From Microbacterium sp. LWS13-1.2 (GTDB lineage: Bacteria > Actinomycetota > Actinomycetes > Actinomycetales > Microbacteriaceae): a stretch of DNA of 64,000 nucleotides. Of the stretch, positions 33,164-43,587 are shown one piece after another. The DNA is taken from contig NZ_CP151632.1 of the NCBI RefSeq assembly GCF_040144835.1, positions 248,001-312,000 on the forward strand. Reading direction: 5' to 3'. Position 1 is the stretch's first letter, and every line of letters starts with the position of its first letter. A model generated the notes under the pieces. It was not told the DNA's origin. It made no database searches and saw only the letters and a program-made list of their open reading frames with translations. Both the position numbers and the translations under genes were made by a program.

Positions 33164-36100
33164 ATGCACCTGAAGAGCGTGACGCTCAAAGGGTTCAAGT
33201 CGTTCGCCCAGCCGACGACCTTCGCCCTCGAGCCCGGCGTGACGTGCATCGTCGGCCCCAACGGCTCCGGCAAGTCCAACGTCGTCGACGCCCTCGCCTG
33301 GGTGATGGGGGAGCAGGGGGCGAAGACGCTGCGCGGCGGCAAGATGGAAGACGTCATCTTCGCCGGCACGGCGACACGCGGCCCCCTCGGTCGTGCCGAG
33401 GTGCAGCTCACGATCGACAACAGCGACGGTGCGCTCCCCATCGAGTACGCCGAGGTGACGATCAGCCGCACGCTGTTCCGCAACGGCACCAGCGAGTACG
33501 CCATCAACGGCGAGTCGTGCCGGTTGCTCGACGTGCAGGAGCTGCTGAGCGACTCCGGCCTGGGCCGGGAGATGCACGTGATCGTGGGGCAGGGCCGGCT
33601 CGACAGCGTGCTGCAGGCCACGCCCGAGGATCGCCGCGGCTTCATCGAAGAGGCCGCCGGCATCCTGAAGCACCGGCGTCGCAAGGAGAAGACCGTCCGC
33701 AAGCTCGACGCGATGGAGGCCAACCTCACGCGCCTGAGCGATCTCGCGGGCGAGCTGCGCCGGCAGCTGAAGCCGCTGGGCCGGCAGGCCGAGATCGCCC
33801 GCGAGGCGGCGACGATCGCCGCCGTCGTGCGCGATGCGAAGGCGCGGCTCTTCGCGGACGAGATCTCGGGCCTCCGTGCCGAGCTGGCGTCGCATGCGCA
33901 GAGCGAGCAGGAGCGCCACGCCGAGCGCATGGTGCTGCAGGACGGGCTCGACAACGTGCGGGTGCGCATCGAGCAGCTGGAGAACGACCAGCGATCCGAG
34001 AGCGTCGACCGTGCGCGTCGCGTCGCGTTCGGGCTGGAGCGCTCGCAGGACCGCCTGCGCAGCCTGTACGCCCTCGCCGGCCAGCGCCTGGCGCTGCTCG
34101 GGGACGCCGAGGACGAGGAGCGCCTCGAGCTCACCACAGTGTCGCAGGCGATGATCGACGAGGCCCGCGCCGAGATCGACGACGTGTCGGACGGCTTGGG
34201 CGCCGCGCAGGACGCCGCCGCCGCGGCCGCCCGCGACGTCGTGCGCGCCCGCGCCGAGCTCGACGCCCTCGACTCCGACATCGCCGCGCAGAGCGCCCTC
34301 GTCTCCGAGCACGACATGAGGATCACCGCGCTGCGCGGCACCGCCGAGGCGGCGGCATCCGCCCTCGCCGCCGTCCAGACCGCGGTCGAGCGCCAGCAGA
34401 AGGCGCTGGATGCCGCCCTCGCGCGCCGCGCCGATGCCGAAGAGACCCTCGCCGGTGTCGACCCCGACCTGGTGCCCGACGCGTCGACGGCCGACCATGC
34501 CGCCGCGTACGAGCGCGCCCAGCGCGATGCCGCCGAGGCGGAGGCGTCGGTGGCGTCGTTGCGTGAGCGGCTGCACGCGGCGGAGCGGGAGCGCGAGGCG
34601 CTGACGGCGCAGACGGCCGCGCTGAGCCGCGCGCTGGATGTCAAGAACGGCGCGTCCGCACTGATCGCGCAGGGTCGCGGCGGTGTTCGCGGCCTCGTCG
34701 GAGACGCGGTGCAGGTGCGCTCCGGGTTCGAGGCCGCCATCGCGGCCGTGCTGGGTCCCATCGCGGAAGGCGTGCTGGTCGACGATCGGGCGAGCGCTTT
34801 CGCCGTGGCCGACGCGGCGCGTGACGCCGAGGCCGGCATGGTCGACATCGTGATCGCATCGGCGGGCGTGATGCGGCCGGACTTCCCGAAGCTGCGCGGA
34901 GTCGTTCCTGCGCGTGAAGTGGTGACGGCACCCGACGGGGTGCTGGGTCTGCTCTCTTACGTCGTGGTCGTCGACGACCTCGAGACGGCTCGGGAGGCCG
35001 GACCGGCTCTGGCGATGGCCGAACTCGGCGGACCGCTCACCCTGGTGACCCGCCGTGGCGAGGTGTACACCGAGCACTCGCTCCGCGCAGGTGCCGGCTC
35101 GTCCCGTTCCCGGCTCGAGCTGGCGGCGGAGCGGGATGCCGCCGCGGAGCGCCGCGACGAGATCACCGTGGTGGCAGACTCCCTGCACGAAGCGCTCGGC
35201 GATGCTACGCGCGAACTCGACTCCGCGCGCCTGCGCACCAAGACCGCGCTGGCGACGCTCCGTGAACACGACGCGGCCCTCGCAGCACACGCGGAGCAGG
35301 TGAACCGTGCGACCGTGCGGCATGAAGCGGCCGTCGCCGAGTGCGAGCGCCTCGCCGCCGGCCTGGCGCAAGCCGCCGCGGCGGTCGAGGAGGCCGAGGG
35401 CTCAGCGCGCTCGGCGGAGGATCAGCTCACGGCTGCGCTCGAGGCTCCCCGGCCCATCCTCGATGCGTCGGCGCGCGACGGCATGCTCGCCGCACTCGAG
35501 GCGGCCCGCGACGCCGAGATGAGTTCGCGGCTCGACGTCGAGACGCTCCGCGAGCGCATCCGCGCCGGCGAGGCGCGGGTCGTCGGGCTCGAACGCCAAC
35601 GGGAGCGTGAACGCGAGGCCGCCGCCGAGGCAGCACGCCGGGCGGTGGTGCGCCGCGCGCAGCGGGAGATCGCCGCCGGGGTCGCCGGGCAGCTGCCCGC
35701 CGTGATCGATTCGGTCGACCGCTCGCTCGCTCAGGCGCGGGCGGAGCTCGCCGCCGCAGAGTCGGAGCGCACCGCGGTGACCGCCGAGCTCGGCGAACTC
35801 CGCGCGCAGGAGAGCTCGGTGCGGGAGCGGCTGGCGGGTCTCACCGAGAGCGTCCACAACCTCGAGCTGCAGATCCACGAGAAGCGGCTGCACGTGGGCG
35901 GGCTGCTCGAACGCGTGCAGTCCGAGCTCGGCCTCGACGAAGACATTCTCATTTCGGAATATGGGCCGGATCAGCCCGTTCCACTCGTCGCGACGACCCA
36001 GGGCGCTGAGCCGGCTGTGGACGGCGCGGAGGCGGAGGCGATTGCGTACGACCGCGGCCAGCAACGGCGGCGACTGCAGGAGGCCGAGCGCAAGCTCACC

Positions 36101-36712
36101 CAGCTCGGTCGCGTGAACCCGCTTGCGCTCGAGGAGTTCGAAGCCCTCGAGCAGCGTCACAAGTTCATGACCGAGCAGCTCGCGGACCTCACACAGACCC
36201 GCAAGGATCTGCTGACGATCATCGAAGAGCTCGACGAGCGCATGCAGTCGATCTTCCTCGCGGCGTTCGAAGACACGAAGGTCGCCTTCGGCGAGGTGTT
36301 CCCGATCCTGTTCCCCGGCGGCACCGGGTCGATCACTCTCACCGACCCCGACTCGCCGCTGACGACGGGCATCGAGGTGGCCGTACGCCCGGTCGGCAAG
36401 AAGATCGAAAGGCTCTCGCTGCTCTCCGGCGGCGAGCGTTCTCTCGCCGCGGTGGCGCTCCTGACGGCGATCTTCAAGGCCCGGCCGAGCCCCTTCTACA
36501 TCCTGGACGAGGTGGAGGCCGCGCTGGACGACGCCAACCTCGGCCGCCTTCTGGGCGTCTTCGAGCAGCTGCGCGAATCGAGCCAGCTCATCGTCATCAC
36601 CCATCAGAAGCGCACCATGGAGATCGCCGACGCCCTCTACGGCGTGTCGATGAGGCAGGACGGCGTCTCCGCCGTCGTCGGACAGCGCATCGTGGAGCGC
36701 GTGGCCTCCTGA
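33164..36712 (+). CDS. smc: Chromosome segregation protein SMC
   Basis: ATPase that organises and segregates the chromosome, acting as a dimer with ScpA/ScpB (not in the window). 1182 residues, normal. Order: Walker A VGPNGSGKSN (about 30-39); first coiled coil (about 165-480); hinge around residues 500-640 (GGVRGLVGDAVQVRSGFEAA); second coiled coil (about 660-1000); ABC signature LLSGGERSLAAVALL; Walker B YILDEVEAALDD. The start MHLKSVTLKGFKSFAQPTTF is canonical. A TAGCGT lies 34 nt upstream. The usual partner ftsY lies 0.8 kb downstream. Confidence 0.97.
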   Translation: MHLKSVTLKGFKSFAQPTTFALEPGVTCIVGPNGSGKSNVVDALAWVMGEQGAKTLRGGKMEDVIFAGTATRGPLGRAEVQLTIDNSDGALPIEYAEVTISRTLFRNGTSEYAINGESCRLLDVQELLSDSGLGREMHVIVGQGRLDSVLQATPEDRRGFIEEAAGILKHRRRKEKTVRKLDAMEANLTRLSDLAGELRRQLKPLGRQAEIAREAATIAAVVRDAKARLFADEISGLRAELASHAQSEQERHAERMVLQDGLDNVRVRIEQLENDQRSESVDRARRVAFGLERSQDRLRSLYALAGQRLALLGDAEDEERLELTTVSQAMIDEARAEIDDVSDGLGAAQDAAAAAARDVVRARAELDALDSDIAAQSALVSEHDMRITALRGTAEAAASALAAVQTAVERQQKALDAALARRADAEETLAGVDPDLVPDASTADHAAAYERAQRDAAEAEASVASLRERLHAAEREREALTAQTAALSRALDVKNGASALIAQGRGGVRGLVGDAVQVRSGFEAAIAAVLGPIAEGVLVDDRASAFAVADAARDAEAGMVDIVIASAGVMRPDFPKLRGVVPAREVVTAPDGVLGLLSYVVVVDDLETAREAGPALAMAELGGPLTLVTRRGEVYTEHSLRAGAGSSRSRLELAAERDAAAERRDEITVVADSLHEALGDATRELDSARLRTKTALATLREHDAALAAHAEQVNRATVRHEAAVAECERLAAGLAQAAAAVEEAEGSARSAEDQLTAALEAPRPILDASARDGMLAALEAARDAEMSSRLDVETLRERIRAGEARVVGLERQREREREAAAEAARRAVVRRAQREIAAGVAGQLPAVIDSVDRSLAQARAELAAAESERTAVTAELGELRAQESSVRERLAGLTESVHNLELQIHEKRLHVGGLLERVQSELGLDEDILISEYGPDQPVPLVATTQGAEPAVDGAEAEAIAYDRGQQRRRLQEAERKLTQLGRVNPLALEEFEALEQRHKFMTEQLADLTQTRKDLLTIIEELDERMQSIFLAAFEDTKVAFGEVFPILFPGGTGSITLTDPDSPLTTGIEVAVRPVGKKIERLSLLSGGERSLAAVALLTAIFKARPSPFYILDEVEAALDDANLGRLLGVFEQLRESSQLIVITHQKRTMEIADALYGVSMRQDGVSAVVGQRIVERVAS

Positions 36713-36764
36713 TCGGCGGGTCGGCTGCGCCGACCGCTGGGCGTGGAGCTCGGGGACGGGGGAG

Positions 36765-36770
36765 TAGCGT
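36765..36770 (+). promoter_or_regulatory. -10 box TAGCGT for leaderless lipoprotein mRNA
   Basis: TAGCGT lies 6 nt before the ATG at 36777. Confidence 0.45.
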
Positions 36771-36776
36771 TCGCCT

Positions 36777-37484
36777 ATGCACACCTCTGCGCGCGCGGTG
36801 ACGGCCGGACTGCTGCTGTCGGCGTTCGCGCTGACCGCGTGCACACCGTTCCCACCGGGTGCGCGGCTCTTGTCGCCGGAGCCCTCCGACTCGGCCTCCG
36901 CGGATGCCGGCGAGACGCCCGAGCCTGCGGATGACGCCGGCAGTCCACCGGCCGAGATCACCTTCGCCGCGGGTGCGGAACTGGACCCCGCGCTCTGGAC
37001 GGTGGGTTGGGACGATCGGCTGATGGCCGCCGACGAGCGGTTCGCGACATCGTCGCCCGACGACGGCAACGGCAGCTGGGCGTACCTGGACGGACAGACC
37101 CAGTGCACGATCGCCTTCTACCAGGGCGCTATCACCGACCTGGAGCTCGGGGCGGATGATCGCGAGAGCACTGACAACATGCTCGCCGCGGTGCTCAGCA
37201 CGCAGATTCCGGGGGTGACGGGGGCCGACGTCAGCGCCAACGCATCGGACGACTACGTCGCGCAGACGACGCAGAAGGGCACGGTCGACATCCGCATGGT
37301 CGGCGGCAGCGGGGGCGCGGGTGGCGACGAGGCGAGCTGGAGCGAGTTCGGGCGCACGTTCGGCACCCTCGGCACGTCATTGGTCGTCAACGTGGAGTGC
37401 CCGCCCGGACAAGACGTCGCCACCGAGGTGACCGACCTTCTCGGCAACTACCTCGGCATCGCGGTGGCGCCCGCGTCGGGGTGA
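36777..37484 (+). CDS. Hypothetical secreted lipoprotein
   Basis: 235 residues. The signal peptide MHTSARAVTAGLLLSAFALT ends in lipobox LTAC (Cys22). A Ser/Pro/Asp-rich linker (about 30-60) precedes a globular region with two cysteines (TQCTIAFYQG and VVNVECPPGQ). It contains a Gly-rich loop GGSGGAGGDEASWSEF. I do not recognise the family. It sits between smc and ftsY and appears to have its own -10 box, so it may be an independent insertion in the core block. Confidence 0.7.
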   Translation: MHTSARAVTAGLLLSAFALTACTPFPPGARLLSPEPSDSASADAGETPEPADDAGSPPAEITFAAGAELDPALWTVGWDDRLMAADERFATSSPDDGNGSWAYLDGQTQCTIAFYQGAITDLELGADDRESTDNMLAAVLSTQIPGVTGADVSANASDDYVAQTTQKGTVDIRMVGGSGGAGGDEASWSEFGRTFGTLGTSLVVNVECPPGQDVATEVTDLLGNYLGIAVAPASG

Positions 37485-37498
37485 ACGGCGCGGGCACT

Positions 37499-37504
37499 TA
37501 GGCT
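37499..37504 (+). promoter_or_regulatory. -10 box TAGGCT for leaderless ftsY mRNA
   Basis: TAGGCT lies 6 nt before the ftsY ATG. Confidence 0.5.
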
Positions 37505-37510
37505 GGGGGG

Positions 37511-38383
<873 letters not shown>

Positions 38384-38464
38384 TCCTGGCGCCGCCGCGG
38401 ACCGAATTCACGCCATGCCGTGTTCGGGCTATCGCCGACGCGCTCCTTGCGGTTTCATGGGGTC

Positions 38465-38965
38465 ATGGCGATCGAGCACGACTACTTCGGACTCCTCGAA
38501 TCGGGGCCTGACGGATCGATCTTCTGGTCGGAGAACGTCGAACTGGGAGACCAGTCCGTCACGGTGGATCTCACGGCGCCCGACCAGGACGACGTCTCCG
38601 AGGCCGCCCTCGACGTCGCCGCCGCGCTCATCGCGTCGATCGAGGACATCGACCGCAGCGCGCGCAACGGCATGGTGAACGAGCTGAACGATCGCACCAG
38701 CGAAGTGACCGAGTACATCCTGCAGCAGCAGGAGACGCTGGGAGAGGCCCTCGAGGACACGCTCGTCGACATCTCGGGTGACGTCCAGATCGACGTGATC
38801 CGCTCGCTCCAGCTCATGAGCATGACGATCCTCGCCGACGAGCACGGCGGCTCGGACCCGTTCGCGGTGCTGGAGTACGCGCTCGATCCCGACGCCACCG
38901 ACGACGTGCTGCTGGTCAACCTGGACTCCGCCGGGGCCGTGCTGTCGGTCACGAGCGCGGACTGA
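38465..38965 (+). CDS. DUF2004-like small acidic protein
   Basis: 166 residues, strongly acidic. The N-terminus MAIEHDYFGLLESGPDGSIF followed by WSENVELGDQSVTVDL resembles the DUF2004 pattern. The middle is helical (ALIASIEDIDRSARNGMVNE). There is no signal peptide or membrane helix. The frame is open slightly upstream, but ATG 38465 is the natural start. It is convergent with lipA with a 9-nt gap. Function unknown. Confidence 0.6.
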   Translation: MAIEHDYFGLLESGPDGSIFWSENVELGDQSVTVDLTAPDQDDVSEAALDVAAALIASIEDIDRSARNGMVNELNDRTSEVTEYILQQQETLGEALEDTLVDISGDVQIDVIRSLQLMSMTILADEHGGSDPFAVLEYALDPDATDDVLLVNLDSAGAVLSVTSAD

Positions 38966-38974
38966 CCGCCGCCG

Positions 38975-40024
38975 TCACACCGCCTGGGCGAAGCCGCGTT
39001 CGACGTGGACGTCCTCGGCGATGTGCGCCAGGTGCGCCGGGATCTCGCGACCCTTGGACAGCATCGACTGCGCCCAGAGGCGGCCTGCGCGGTAGGACGA
39101 GCGCACGAGGGGCCCCGCGAGCACTCCGAGGAATCCGATCCGCTCGGCCTCCTCTTTGAACCCGACGAACTCCTGCGGCTTGACCCACCGCGCGACGGGC
39201 AGGTGCCGCGGCGACGGCCGGAGGTACTGCGTGATGGTGATGATGTCGGTGCCGGCGGCGCGGAGGTCCTCGAGTGCCCGGATGACCTCCTCGGGCTCCT
39301 CTCCCATGCCCAGGATGAGATTCGACTTGGTGATGAGACCCGCATCGCGAGCCTGGGTCAGGACGTCGAGCGAGCGCTCGTAGCGGAAGGCCGGCCGGAT
39401 CCTCTTGAAGATGCGCGGGACCGTCTCGACGTTGTGCGCGAAGACCTCGGGACGGCTCTCGAAAACCTCGCCGAGCAGGGCCGGGTCGCCGTTGAAATCG
39501 GTCGCGAGGATCTCGACGCCCGTGTTCGGGTTCATCGCGTGGATCTGCCGCACCGTCTCGGCGTGGAGCCATGCGCCGCCATCCGGCAGGTCGTCGCGTG
39601 CGACTCCCGTCACTGTGGCGTAGCGCAGGTTCATGCGCACCACGCTCTCGGCGACGCGACGGGGCTCGTCCGTGTCGTAGTCCGCCGGCTTGCCGGTGTC
39701 GATCTGGCAGAAGTCGCACCGGCGCGTGCACTGCGAGCCGCCGATGAGGAAGGTCGCCTCGCGGTCCTCCCAGCACTCGTAGATGTTGGGGCAGCCGGCC
39801 TCCTGGCACACGGTGTGAAGCTCCTCGGTCTTCACGAGCGAATGCAGCGCCTGGTACTCAGGCCCCATCTTGGCCTTGGTCTTGATCCACTCCGGCTTGC
39901 GCTCGATCGGCGTCTGCGCGTTGCGCACCTCGAGCCGGAGGAGCTTGCGCCCGTCAGGACCGGAGGGAGCGGATGCCGAGTCCGGCGTGCCCGCGGCACC
40001 CGGCGCACTGCTGCAGGCGCTCAT
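38975..40024 (-). CDS. lipA: Lipoyl synthase
   Basis: Radical-SAM enzyme inserting two sulfurs into protein-bound octanoyl groups; 349 residues. Both clusters are visible: the auxiliary cluster motif [13 protein letters not shown] and the radical-SAM motif [11 protein letters not shown]. The C-terminal serine ligand region [10 protein letters not shown] is present. An N-terminal Ser/Ala/Pro-rich extension of about 20 residues precedes the conserved region. ATG 40024 overlaps the lipB stop by 4 nt. Confidence 0.96.
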   Translation of the reverse strand: MSACSSAPGAAGTPDSASAPSGPDGRKLLRLEVRNAQTPIERKPEWIKTKAKMGPEYQALHSLVKTEELHTVCQEAGCPNIYECWEDREATFLIGGSQCTRRCDFCQIDTGKPADYDTDEPRRVAESVVRMNLRYATVTGVARDDLPDGGAWLHAETVRQIHAMNPNTGVEILATDFNGDPALLGEVFESRPEVFAHNVETVPRIFKRIRPAFRYERSLDVLTQARDAGLITKSNLILGMGEEPEEVIRALEDLRAAGTDIITITQYLRPSPRHLPVARWVKPQEFVGFKEEAERIGFLGVLAGPLVRSSYRAGRLWAQSMLSKGREIPAHLAHIAEDVHVERGFAQAV

Positions 40025-40659
40025 GCCGGCACCCCGGCGAAGTCGGCGGCGAACACGCGGCTCACCGTGCCGATCACGTCGCTCGGCGCGATCTCGGCGC
40101 CGGCCACCTCGCTGATCGTCGTGACTCCGGCATCCGTGATCCCGCACGGGATGATGCCGCGGAAGCCGGCGAGCGAGTTGTCGCAGTTGAGCGCGAAGCC
40201 GTGCATCGTCACGCCCCGCTGCACGCGGACGCCGATCGCGGCGACCTTGTCCTCGCCCAGCGGGCGGCGCACCCAGACGCCGCTGCGGCCTTCGACCCGG
40301 TAGCCCTCGACGTCGTACGCGCCCAGCACGTCGATCAGCAGCTGCTCGAGGCGGCGCACGTGTGCGACGACGTCGACCGGCTCGGTGAGCCGCACGATCG
40401 GGTAGCCGACGAGCTGTCCCGGGCCATGCCATGTGATCTTGCCGCCTCGGTCGACATCAACGACGGGCGTGCCGTCGGTCGGGCGCTCATGCCGCGCCGT
40501 GCGAGCGCCTGCCGTGTAGACGGGCTCGTGCTCCAGCAGCAGCAGCGTGTCGGGTCGCGTGCCCGCCACCACCTCGGCGTGGATGCTTCGCTGCAAGGCC
40601 CAGCCGTCGAGATACGGCACGTAGTCGGGGGAGAGGCCGACCGTCTGGATGTCGAGCAT
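40021..40659 (-). CDS. lipB: Octanoyltransferase
   Basis: Transfers octanoate from acyl carrier protein to lipoyl domains; 212 residues. The motif [18 protein letters not shown] and the catalytic Lys/Cys segments [19 protein letters not shown] and [13 protein letters not shown] are intact. It starts the lipBA operon and diverges from the TetR-VOC fusion gene, with a 25-bp palindrome in the gap that could also influence lipB. Confidence 0.95.
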   Translation of the reverse strand: MLDIQTVGLSPDYVPYLDGWALQRSIHAEVVAGTRPDTLLLLEHEPVYTAGARTARHERPTDGTPVVDVDRGGKITWHGPGQLVGYPIVRLTEPVDVVAHVRRLEQLLIDVLGAYDVEGYRVEGRSGVWVRRPLGEDKVAAIGVRVQRGVTMHGFALNCDNSLAGFRGIIPCGITDAGVTTISEVAGAEIAPSDVIGTVSRVFAADFAGVPA

Positions 40660-40691
40660 CGCGCTCCTTCACTGGTTCGCTCGTGGCGATT

Positions 40692-40716
40692 GATGGATTG
40701 CGTCCAACAATACATC
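40692..40716. promoter_or_regulatory. 25-bp imperfect palindrome, probable TetR operator
   Basis: GATGGATTG (40692-40700) and CAATACATC (40708-40716) are inverted repeats with one mismatch around 7 nt. The site lies in the 138-nt gap between divergent lipB and the tetR-VOC gene. Its length and symmetry fit a TetR dimer site. Confidence 0.55.
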
Positions 40717-40797
40717 CGCTGCTCGCCCATGCCGAGACACGCACGGCGCATCCGACAGCACCCATGCCGGATGGACCACCGGCCATAAGGTGGCTTC

Positions 40798-41790
40798 ATG
40801 TCCACCGAGCCGCGCGCGGGGCGACCGAAGGCGTCGTCGCGCGAGACCATCGCCGAAGCGGCGTGCGAGCTGTTCCTCGAGCAGGGCTACGAGCAGACCT
40901 CGATCGCCGATATCTCCAGCCGCGCCGGAGTCAGCCGGTCGAGCTTCTTCAACTACTTCTCCTCCAAGTCCGATGTGCTGTGGGCGGGGCTCGACGAGCG
41001 GCTCGCCGCATTCGAGCGGCACCTGGGCTCGGACGAGGAGACGGCTGCCGTCGCCGACGTCCGTTCGGCGACCCTCGCCATAGCAGACGGATTCGCGCCC
41101 GACAGCCTTGCGCTGGGCATCGTCAACGCGAAGGCGATGGGACTCGAGGCCGAGTACGAGCGCGACGCCGCCCTCCGCCGGGCGCGCGTGGCGAGGGCGG
41201 TCTCGACGCGGTTCGTCCGCGCTGGGTCGGATCGCGTGCGCGCCGAGGTCGCCGGCGCCGCGTGGGGCGGGGCGGTGCTCGCCGCGGTCGAGGCGTGGGC
41301 CCACGACGGTGCCGGCCGCACCTCGCTCGCGCGCTTCCTGGCTCGTGCGGCGGACGCCGCCGAAGCCGTCGGGCCGGTGCGTGCCGGGGAGGTGCGGCAG
41401 CTGCGCGTGGTCGTCGAGGCGCCCGACTTCGAGGCCGCCCTCCGCTTCTACCGCGACGTCGTCGGGATGCCGCAGGCCGAGGCGTACGAGGCCGAGGGCG
41501 GTGCCCGCGTGGCGATCCTCGACGCCGGGCGCGCGACCCTGGAGCTGTCGAACCCGGCGCAGGTCGCGTTCATCGACCGCGTCGAGACAGACGGCGACGC
41601 CCCGAGCGACCGCATCCGGCTCGCGCTCGAGGTGGACGACAGCGCTGCCGCCGCCGAGCGCCTGGCGCACCGCGGCGCGGAGGTGCAGGCATCCGCCCGC
41701 GTCACGCCCTGGCGCTCCCGCAACGCGCGTCTGCGGGGTCCTGCGGGTCTGCAACTGACCCTGTTCGAGGAGCTCGGACCCGAGAGCTGA
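40798..41790 (+). CDS. TetR-family regulator fused to a VOC (glyoxalase-like) domain
   Basis: 330 residues. Residues 1-60 are a TetR HTH (IADISSRAGVSRSSFFNYFS). Residues about 70-190 are the usual helical effector half. Residues about 198-325 form a complete VOC domain (LRVVVEAPDFEAALRFYRDV, then ARVAILDAGRATLELSNPAQ, ending in RGPAGLQLTLFEEL). The VOC metal-ligand positions include the Glu of TLELS and the Glu of LTLFEE. Single open frame with no break. VOC domains bind small molecules or metals, so the fusion may sense or modify the inducer of its own regulator. Fusions of this kind are unusual. Confidence 0.85.
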   Translation: MSTEPRAGRPKASSRETIAEAACELFLEQGYEQTSIADISSRAGVSRSSFFNYFSSKSDVLWAGLDERLAAFERHLGSDEETAAVADVRSATLAIADGFAPDSLALGIVNAKAMGLEAEYERDAALRRARVARAVSTRFVRAGSDRVRAEVAGAAWGGAVLAAVEAWAHDGAGRTSLARFLARAADAAEAVGPVRAGEVRQLRVVVEAPDFEAALRFYRDVVGMPQAEAYEAEGGARVAILDAGRATLELSNPAQVAFIDRVETDGDAPSDRIRLALEVDDSAAAAERLAHRGAEVQASARVTPWRSRNARLRGPAGLQLTLFEELGPES

Positions 41791-41845
41791 ATCGCCCGCG
41801 ACGGCGGGCGGCGGCGGAGCGGGCGGCGTCGGCATCCGTCCCCGG

Positions 41846-41851
41846 TAGAAT
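41846..41851 (+). promoter_or_regulatory. -10 box TAGAAT before ffh
   Basis: TAGAAT lies 9 nt before the ffh ATG, consistent with a very short or absent leader. Confidence 0.5.
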
Positions 41852-41860
41852 CGGGGCATC

Positions 41861-43426
41861 ATGGCGACTTTCGGCACCCTCTCCGACCGGCTCACCGAGA
41901 CCTTCCGCAACCTCCGCAAGAAGGGGCAGCTCACGCCCGCGGATGTCGATGGCACCGTCCGCGAGATCCGGCGCGCCCTGCTCGACGCCGACGTGGCGCT
42001 GCCCGTCGTCAAGGACTTCACCGCCAAGGTGCGCGAGCGCGCGCTCGGCGATGAGGTGAGCAAGGCGCTGAACCCGGCGCAGCAGGTCGTGCAGATCGTC
42101 AACGAGGAGCTCGTCGCGATTCTCGGCGGCCAGCAGCGCCGGCTGCAGTTCGCGAAGAACCCGCCGACCGTCATCATGCTGGCGGGCCTGCAGGGCTCGG
42201 GTAAGACGACCTTCGCGGGCAAGCTCGCCAAGATGCTCGAGAAGGACGGCCACACGCCGCTCCTCATCGCCGCCGACCTCCAGCGTCCCAACGCGGTCAA
42301 CCAGCTGCAGGTCGTGGCCGAGCGCGCCGGTGCCGCGATCTACGCGCCCGAGCCGGGCAACGGCGTCGGCGACGCGGTCAAGGTCGCCCGCGATGGCGTC
42401 GAGGTCGCGCGTCGCCAGCAGCACGACGTCGTCATCATCGACACCGCCGGCCGCCTCGGCGTCGACGCCGAGCTCATGAAGCAGGCGGCCGACATCCGCA
42501 AGGCGACCGATCCCGACGAGGTGCTGTTCGTCATCGACGCGATGATCGGACAGGATGCCGTCAACACCGCCAAGGCGTTCCAGGACGGCGTCGACTTCAC
42601 CGGTGTCGTGCTCTCGAAGCTCGACGGCGACGCCCGCGGTGGCGCCGCGCTCTCCGTCGCCTCGGTCACGGGCCGCCCGATCATCTTCGCGTCCACGGGT
42701 GAGGGCCTCGACGACCTCGAGGCGTTCCACCCCGACCGCATGGCGTCGCGCATCCTCGACCTCGGCGACATCCTCACCCTCATCGAGCAGGCTCAGCAGG
42801 CGTTCGACGAAGAGGAGGCGCTCAAGGTCGCGGAGAAGCTCGCGACCGAGCAGTTCACCCTCGAGGACTTCCTCGCCCAGATGCAGCAGATGCGCAAGAT
42901 GGGCTCGATGAAGAAGATGCTCGGGATGCTCCCGGGCATGGGGTCCATGAAGGATCAGCTCGAGAACTTCGACGAGCGCGAGATCGACCGCACCGAGGCG
43001 ATCATCCGCTCGATGACCCCCGCCGAGCGCCGCAACACCAAGCTCCTCAACGGATCGCGCCGGCTGCGCATCGCGCGCGGCTCTGGCATGACAGTCACGG
43101 ACGTCAACCAGCTCGTGCAGCGATTCGACCAGGCCGCGAAGATGATGAAGACCGTCGCCCGCGGCGGCGTGCCGAACATCCCCGGTATGGGTCCGATCCC
43201 CGGCGCCGGCCGGCCGGGCGCCTCGTCCAAGCGCGGCAAGCAGCAGAAGGCGAAGGGCTCGCGGTCGGGCAACCCCGCCAAGCGCGCCGCCGAGAACGCG
43301 GGGATCGCGGCCCAGGGCGCCGAGGCCCCGACGGGCTCGGGCTTCGGGCTCGGCGCCGGAGGAGCGAAGGGCGCCCCGTCCGAGGCGGATCTCGCCGAGC
43401 TGCAGAAGATGCTCGGCCGCGGCTGA
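41861..43426 (+). CDS. ffh: Signal recognition particle protein Ffh
   Basis: SRP54 GTPase that binds signal peptides and 4.5S RNA; 521 residues. The NG domain has P loop GLQGSGKTTFAGKLAKML, IIDTAGRLGVDAELMKQ and LSKLDGDARGGAALS. The M domain (about 325-460) is methionine-rich (MQQMRKMGSMKKMLGMLPGM) and has the RNA-binding SRRLRIARGSG. A basic, low-complexity C-terminal tail of about 70 residues follows. A -10 box lies 9 nt before ATG. Confidence 0.97.
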   Translation: MATFGTLSDRLTETFRNLRKKGQLTPADVDGTVREIRRALLDADVALPVVKDFTAKVRERALGDEVSKALNPAQQVVQIVNEELVAILGGQQRRLQFAKNPPTVIMLAGLQGSGKTTFAGKLAKMLEKDGHTPLLIAADLQRPNAVNQLQVVAERAGAAIYAPEPGNGVGDAVKVARDGVEVARRQQHDVVIIDTAGRLGVDAELMKQAADIRKATDPDEVLFVIDAMIGQDAVNTAKAFQDGVDFTGVVLSKLDGDARGGAALSVASVTGRPIIFASTGEGLDDLEAFHPDRMASRILDLGDILTLIEQAQQAFDEEEALKVAEKLATEQFTLEDFLAQMQQMRKMGSMKKMLGMLPGMGSMKDQLENFDEREIDRTEAIIRSMTPAERRNTKLLNGSRRLRIARGSGMTVTDVNQLVQRFDQAAKMMKTVARGGVPNIPGMGPIPGAGRPGASSKRGKQQKAKGSRSGNPAKRAAENAGIAAQGAEAPTGSGFGLGAGGAKGAPSEADLAELQKMLGRG

Positions 43427-43500
43427 CCCCGCGCTTGTCCGGGCGGCCTGCGCGCCGCCTTCGAGACTGCGCGCGGCCTGACCGCCGGTGGTCGCCCTCT

Positions 43501-43587
43501 CCGTCGCGAAATCAGGTGATTTCGCCGAGGTAGGACGTTTCGGCGGGAAACGTCCTACGCCCGTGAAATCACCTGATTTCGCGACGG
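43501..43587. repeat. 87-nt composite palindrome, copy 1
   Basis: Perfect 23-bp outer arms (43501-43523 and 43565-43587) enclose perfect 12-bp inner arms GTAGGACGTTTC / GAAACGTCCTAC (43530-43541 and 43547-43558) around a 5-nt loop. Each outer arm is itself a dyad: GAAATCAGGTGATTTC at 43508-43523 and GAAATCACCTGATTTC at 43565-43580. It covers the last six codons and the stop of the AbiEi/DUF559 gene, 75 nt after ffh. It could terminate transcription from both sides, but a related copy lies beyond the other end of the gene. Confidence 0.9.
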
